Origin: JABMMZ01 sp044341025
Lineage (GTDB): Bacteria > Bacteroidota > Bacteroidia > NS11-12g > UBA955
Reading direction: 5' to 3'
DNA length: 64,000 nt
Assembly: GCA_044341025.1 (NCBI GenBank)
Contig: JBIISM010000003.1
Span: forward strand, 124,001 to 188,000
Below, piece after piece: positions 61,364-64,000 of this stretch. Made by a program: the position numbers and the translations under genes. Every line of letters begins with the position of its first letter. The first letter of the stretch is position 1. A model generated the notes under the pieces. The model worked only from the letters and a program-made list of their open reading frames with translations, was not told the DNA's origin and searched no databases.

Positions 61364-64000
61364 TTATTTCTTTAACAATTCGCCTTTAATTCCGTCTAAG
61401 ACCTTTTTCTTAGCACCTTGTAATTTCTTGTCGGCTTCCGCTTTCAACTTGTCCGCTTCGGCTTTTATTCGTTCCTCAGCCAAGCGTTTTTCTTCTGCAA
61501 TTTTATCTTCTGCTAATTTCTTTTCAGCATTAATTTTATCAATACCCATTTGTTTGATTTTAGCAAAAGAATCAAGGGTTTTTTGTTTTGCAATGTTTGC
61601 CCGCCTTTTAGCTTCATCAAGTGCTGCTTGCACTTGTTTGTCTGCCTCAGCCTTCAATTGGTCTTTAACTCCATTTACCAAACTGTTCTTGGCATCATGC
61701 AAGCTTATTTTAATCTCTGGCTTTGTAAAGAATCCACCAATAAATACATCCACATCAACCATCTCACTCAACACAACATTCAAACCTTTTTGTTTTGCCT
61801 GCGCCTGCAAACTGTTCAAAGCAGTATTGGCTTCGCCAAAATCCCTTCTAGGAATCGATAACTTAGCCACGTATTGTATACTTTGATCCAATGCGGTGTA
61901 ACCACTAATCTTGGCCTTTGCACCTGTCCATAAAGGTAAAACCATTGAATCTAAAGCAACTTTTCCATTAATAACCTTCAGGTTAAAATTCAAGTCTTTT
62001 AAGCTCAAATTTTTAAACTTCTCAATCTTTAATTTCTCGGCTATAATATTTAGAATGGGCAGGCCTGTAATTGCCGCTCCAGCAATACCTAGTTTAATGT
62101 CTCCAGTAACTGTTGGATATGAAACACTAAGGTCTTGGTTAAAATTATTTGCCAAATGTAACTCTGCGTTAAATAAGCCCTTGGTATATTGTGCAATAGG
62201 CATTAATTTTTTTACCATATCAAACGCATTAAAAGTTTGCACAATGTCCAGTGATTTTATTCCAAAATCAACATTGCTAAATGGGAACTTAGGATTCTTG
62301 CTATCGTAATTGCCATTCAAACTCATACTTCCTCCCAATAAATTTAAACCAAGATTTTCGAAAAACATCTGGCTTTCTCTTAAGATAATTCGTCCGCCCA
62401 AATTGCTTAATTTTAAGTTGTCATATACCATTGTATTGATATTAGCATTAAAAACAAAATCTATATTGTTGGGCACTTCAAATGCTTCTAAAGGTATACT
62501 ATCGGAGGCCGTAGGCTCTTTTTTCAACTCTGTCTCCTCGCTTAAAAACCCATTCACATTCATGTAATTTGAATTCAAAGTAAAACTTCCTTTAAGCAAC
62601 TCATCGCGCATCATGTAGGCAAACAAATTGTCAATTTGACCTTTGGCATCAAAATCACTCATGCCAATATTTCCTTTGCATAAATTCAATGCAATAGTTT
62701 GGGGATTAAAACCCATAGCCGCATCCAAATTGGTGCCCTGTGGTAAGTTGATTGGGTCTTTAAAGTGAAAACCCTCTGCTGCAATTGTGCCTGCCGCATA
62801 AAACTTTTCAATATCATTGGTTTGCAAACTATTTAAAAAGCCTTTAAAACTTACATCACTTTTAATTAAGCCACTTATTTCTGTGGACTTTTCAAGTGGG
62901 ATAAAGCTTCTAAACTCAGCCAAATTTACATTCCCCTTTAATTCACCAGAAGCATACGGATTTGAAAGCGGATTTTTCATTATCAAGCGCGCGTGAATTG
63001 GCTCTCCGGCGATGTTAGCATCAAATCTTTTTAAATCTATTATTGTATTATCAGGATAGCCAGTTTGATTGTCGATGGATAGATTTACAAAAATATTATT
63101 CAAAGATTTTGGCAAATCAGGGTATTGGAAAAATCCATTGTCTATGTTTAATTTTAGACCAAAACCCGGCATTTTATCATCGGTCATTTTTCCCTTTAAG
63201 TACCCTCCAAAATTAAGACTACCTTTTGCTTTGGCTTGATCAAAACTTTTTGAATACACGCCCGGAACCATAGACATTATTGTTTTAAAGTCGGTCTTTT
63301 TAGATTTGAAAACAATGTCAAAATCCATATCATTCTCGTTCATGTCTACATAACCCTCGCCACCTAATTGCAATTGGTTTAACAACACATCATTGTCTTT
63401 AAAGGTGAATTTCATGGCTTTCATGTCCATGTCCAAATTCACTTTTAAATCTGCCGCAACCTTATAGATGTAGTTCATCCCGCCATAGCCAAGTGTAAAT
63501 TCTTCTGCATTGGTGCTGGTCTCTAACAAAAATCTATCTGAGGTAAAATCTCCTTTTAAGCTGTGGTTAAAATGCCTCAATGAGGTATAAAAGCTTAGAC
63601 TCTTGTCTTGGTAAACTAAATTTCCATTTGATATTTCAAATTGATCTAAAGCCATTTTAAAATTAGAAGCACTGGTATCAGTAGCGCCGCTATCTGCCTT
63701 TGCAATGTCATAATTTGCCTTGCCATTTTCCAATACCAAAATATTAAGCATCGGTTCAGATAAATAAATTCGGTTAATCTCAATCTTATCGCCTTTAATA
63801 ACGCTCATCAAATTCATTGTAATTGAGAGCTCTGGAAAATAAGCCAAAGTATCGTTTTTGAAGGTGTCTATACCAACAATACTTAATTGCTTAATGTCTA
63901 ATTGTAATTTTGGAAAACTCTTGATCAAGCTTAAACCAATATCTTCCGAAAAATTGACTTTCGCATTAATATTATTATTGGTCTGCTCTTTTATTGATTG
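61364..64000 (-). CDS. AsmA-like envelope protein, 5' end outside the window
   Basis: The frame stays open to base 64000 (878 residues seen), and the residues upstream of 63928 continue the family pattern (NNNINAKVNFSEDIGLSLIKSF), so the true start, with its N-terminal membrane helix, lies beyond the window. The body is a repeated beta-rich AsmA/DUF3971-like region (SIVGIDTFKNDTLAYFPEL, NGKANYDIAKADSG and many similar strands), as in bridge-like lipid-transfer proteins between the two membranes. From about residue 790 of the visible part comes a charged coiled coil of Lys/Glu/Ala heptads (INAEKKLAEDKIAEEKRLAE), unusual for the family. Role in the outer membrane is inferred. Confidence 0.85.
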   Translation of the reverse strand, partial: QSIKEQTNNNINAKVNFSEDIGLSLIKSFPKLQLDIKQLSIVGIDTFKNDTLAYFPELSITMNLMSVIKGDKIEINRIYLSEPMLNILVLENGKANYDIAKADSGATDTSASNFKMALDQFEISNGNLVYQDKSLSFYTSLRHFNHSLKGDFTSDRFLLETSTNAEEFTLGYGGMNYIYKVAADLKVNLDMDMKAMKFTFKDNDVLLNQLQLGGEGYVDMNENDMDFDIVFKSKKTDFKTIMSMVPGVYSKSFDQAKAKGSLNFGGYLKGKMTDDKMPGFGLKLNIDNGFFQYPDLPKSLNNIFVNLSIDNQTGYPDNTIIDLKRFDANIAGEPIHARLIMKNPLSNPYASGELKGNVNLAEFRSFIPLEKSTEISGLIKSDVSFKGFLNSLQTNDIEKFYAAGTIAAEGFHFKDPINLPQGTNLDAAMGFNPQTIALNLCKGNIGMSDFDAKGQIDNLFAYMMRDELLKGSFTLNSNYMNVNGFLSEETELKKEPTASDSIPLEAFEVPNNIDFVFNANINTMVYDNLKLSNLGGRIILRESQMFFENLGLNLLGGSMSLNGNYDSKNPKFPFSNVDFGIKSLDIVQTFNAFDMVKKLMPIAQYTKGLFNAELHLANNFNQDLSVSYPTVTGDIKLGIAGAAITGLPILNIIAEKLKIEKFKNLSLKDLNFNLKVINGKVALDSMVLPLWTGAKAKISGYTALDQSIQYVAKLSIPRRDFGEANTALNSLQAQAKQKGLNVVLSEMVDVDVFIGGFFTKPEIKISLHDAKNSLVNGVKDQLKAEADKQVQAALDEAKRRANIAKQKTLDSFAKIKQMGIDKINAEKKLAEDKIAEEKRLAEERIKAEADKLKAEADKKLQGAKKKVLDGIKGELLKK

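Overview
The window looks like core chromosome of a low-GC member of the Bacteroidota. Evidence: an ECF sigma factor/FecR/TonB-receptor cassette, TonB receptors with N-terminal carboxypeptidase-regulatory-like domains, secreted proteins with both kinds of type IX secretion (T9SS) C-terminal signals, type III glutamine synthetase, DUF6913, DUF1573 and GIN-type proteins, almost no Shine-Dalgarno motifs, and many promoters with the Bacteroidota -7 box TAnnTTTG. No phage, transposase, CRISPR array or rRNA operon was seen. I do not assign a genus.

Layout. 1-2260 (minus): sigma factor, FecR anti-sigma and the start of a TonB receptor, beside a truncated GIN-domain lipoprotein. 2282-6300 (minus): a second TonB receptor and a secreted M1 peptidase. 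6366-11893 (minus): a tight operon of SDR oxidoreductase, EamA transporter, YicC, S41 protease and membrane metallophosphoesterase. 11968-14370 (plus): RNase Z, then DUF6913-dapA. 14526-20267: DUF1573 protein (minus), ruvB (plus), an outer-membrane protein-waaA-apt-nucleosidase operon and OsmC (minus). 20384-22313: twin hairpins and an MsbA-like ABC exporter. 22407-25776: a Fic-fold protein that has lost its catalytic residues, divergent from type III glutamine synthetase, with a dyad between them. 25887-38269: GT39-like membrane protein, T9SS protein, trhO, LolA-like protein, ftsK, a lipoprotein, ligA, ung and an ftsE-like ATPase. 38639-43304: a small secreted protein and a 1443-residue T9SS type B protein with a sharp change in base composition. 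43309-50146: mutS, a SpoU methyltransferase, a secreted caspase-like protein and a second GT39-like protein. 50285-53983: an accessory-looking, AT-rich stretch with small unknown genes, a structured repeat cassette, the initiator tRNA gene and a large protein that may be nuclease-related. 53983-64000: truncated haemoglobin, secreted subtilase, TerC, an ABC permease, a transaldolase-family aldolase, an NFACT protein and a partial AsmA-like protein.

Most genes are housekeeping: DNA repair and segregation (ruvB, ligA, ung, mutS, ftsK), lysine and cell-wall synthesis (dapA), lipopolysaccharide core (waaA), adenine salvage (nucleosidase plus apt), nitrogen assimilation (type III glutamine synthetase), tRNA processing and modification (RNase Z, TrhO, SpoU), and envelope work (LolA, TonB receptors, T9SS cargo, AsmA).

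Main points for a second look: (1) the catalytically dead Fic/winged-helix protein facing glutamine synthetase, with an 8-bp dyad 4 nt upstream of its own start; (2) a putative secreted clan-CD (caspase-like) cysteine peptidase at 46655-48700; (3) a four-copy hairpin cassette between 51-bp direct repeats beside initiator tRNA; (4) TAnnTTTG boxes ending exactly 4 nt before the start codon of four genes, which implies leaderless mRNAs; (5) a mosaic junction in the giant T9SS protein; (6) an unknown protein with a possibly degenerate nuclease core.
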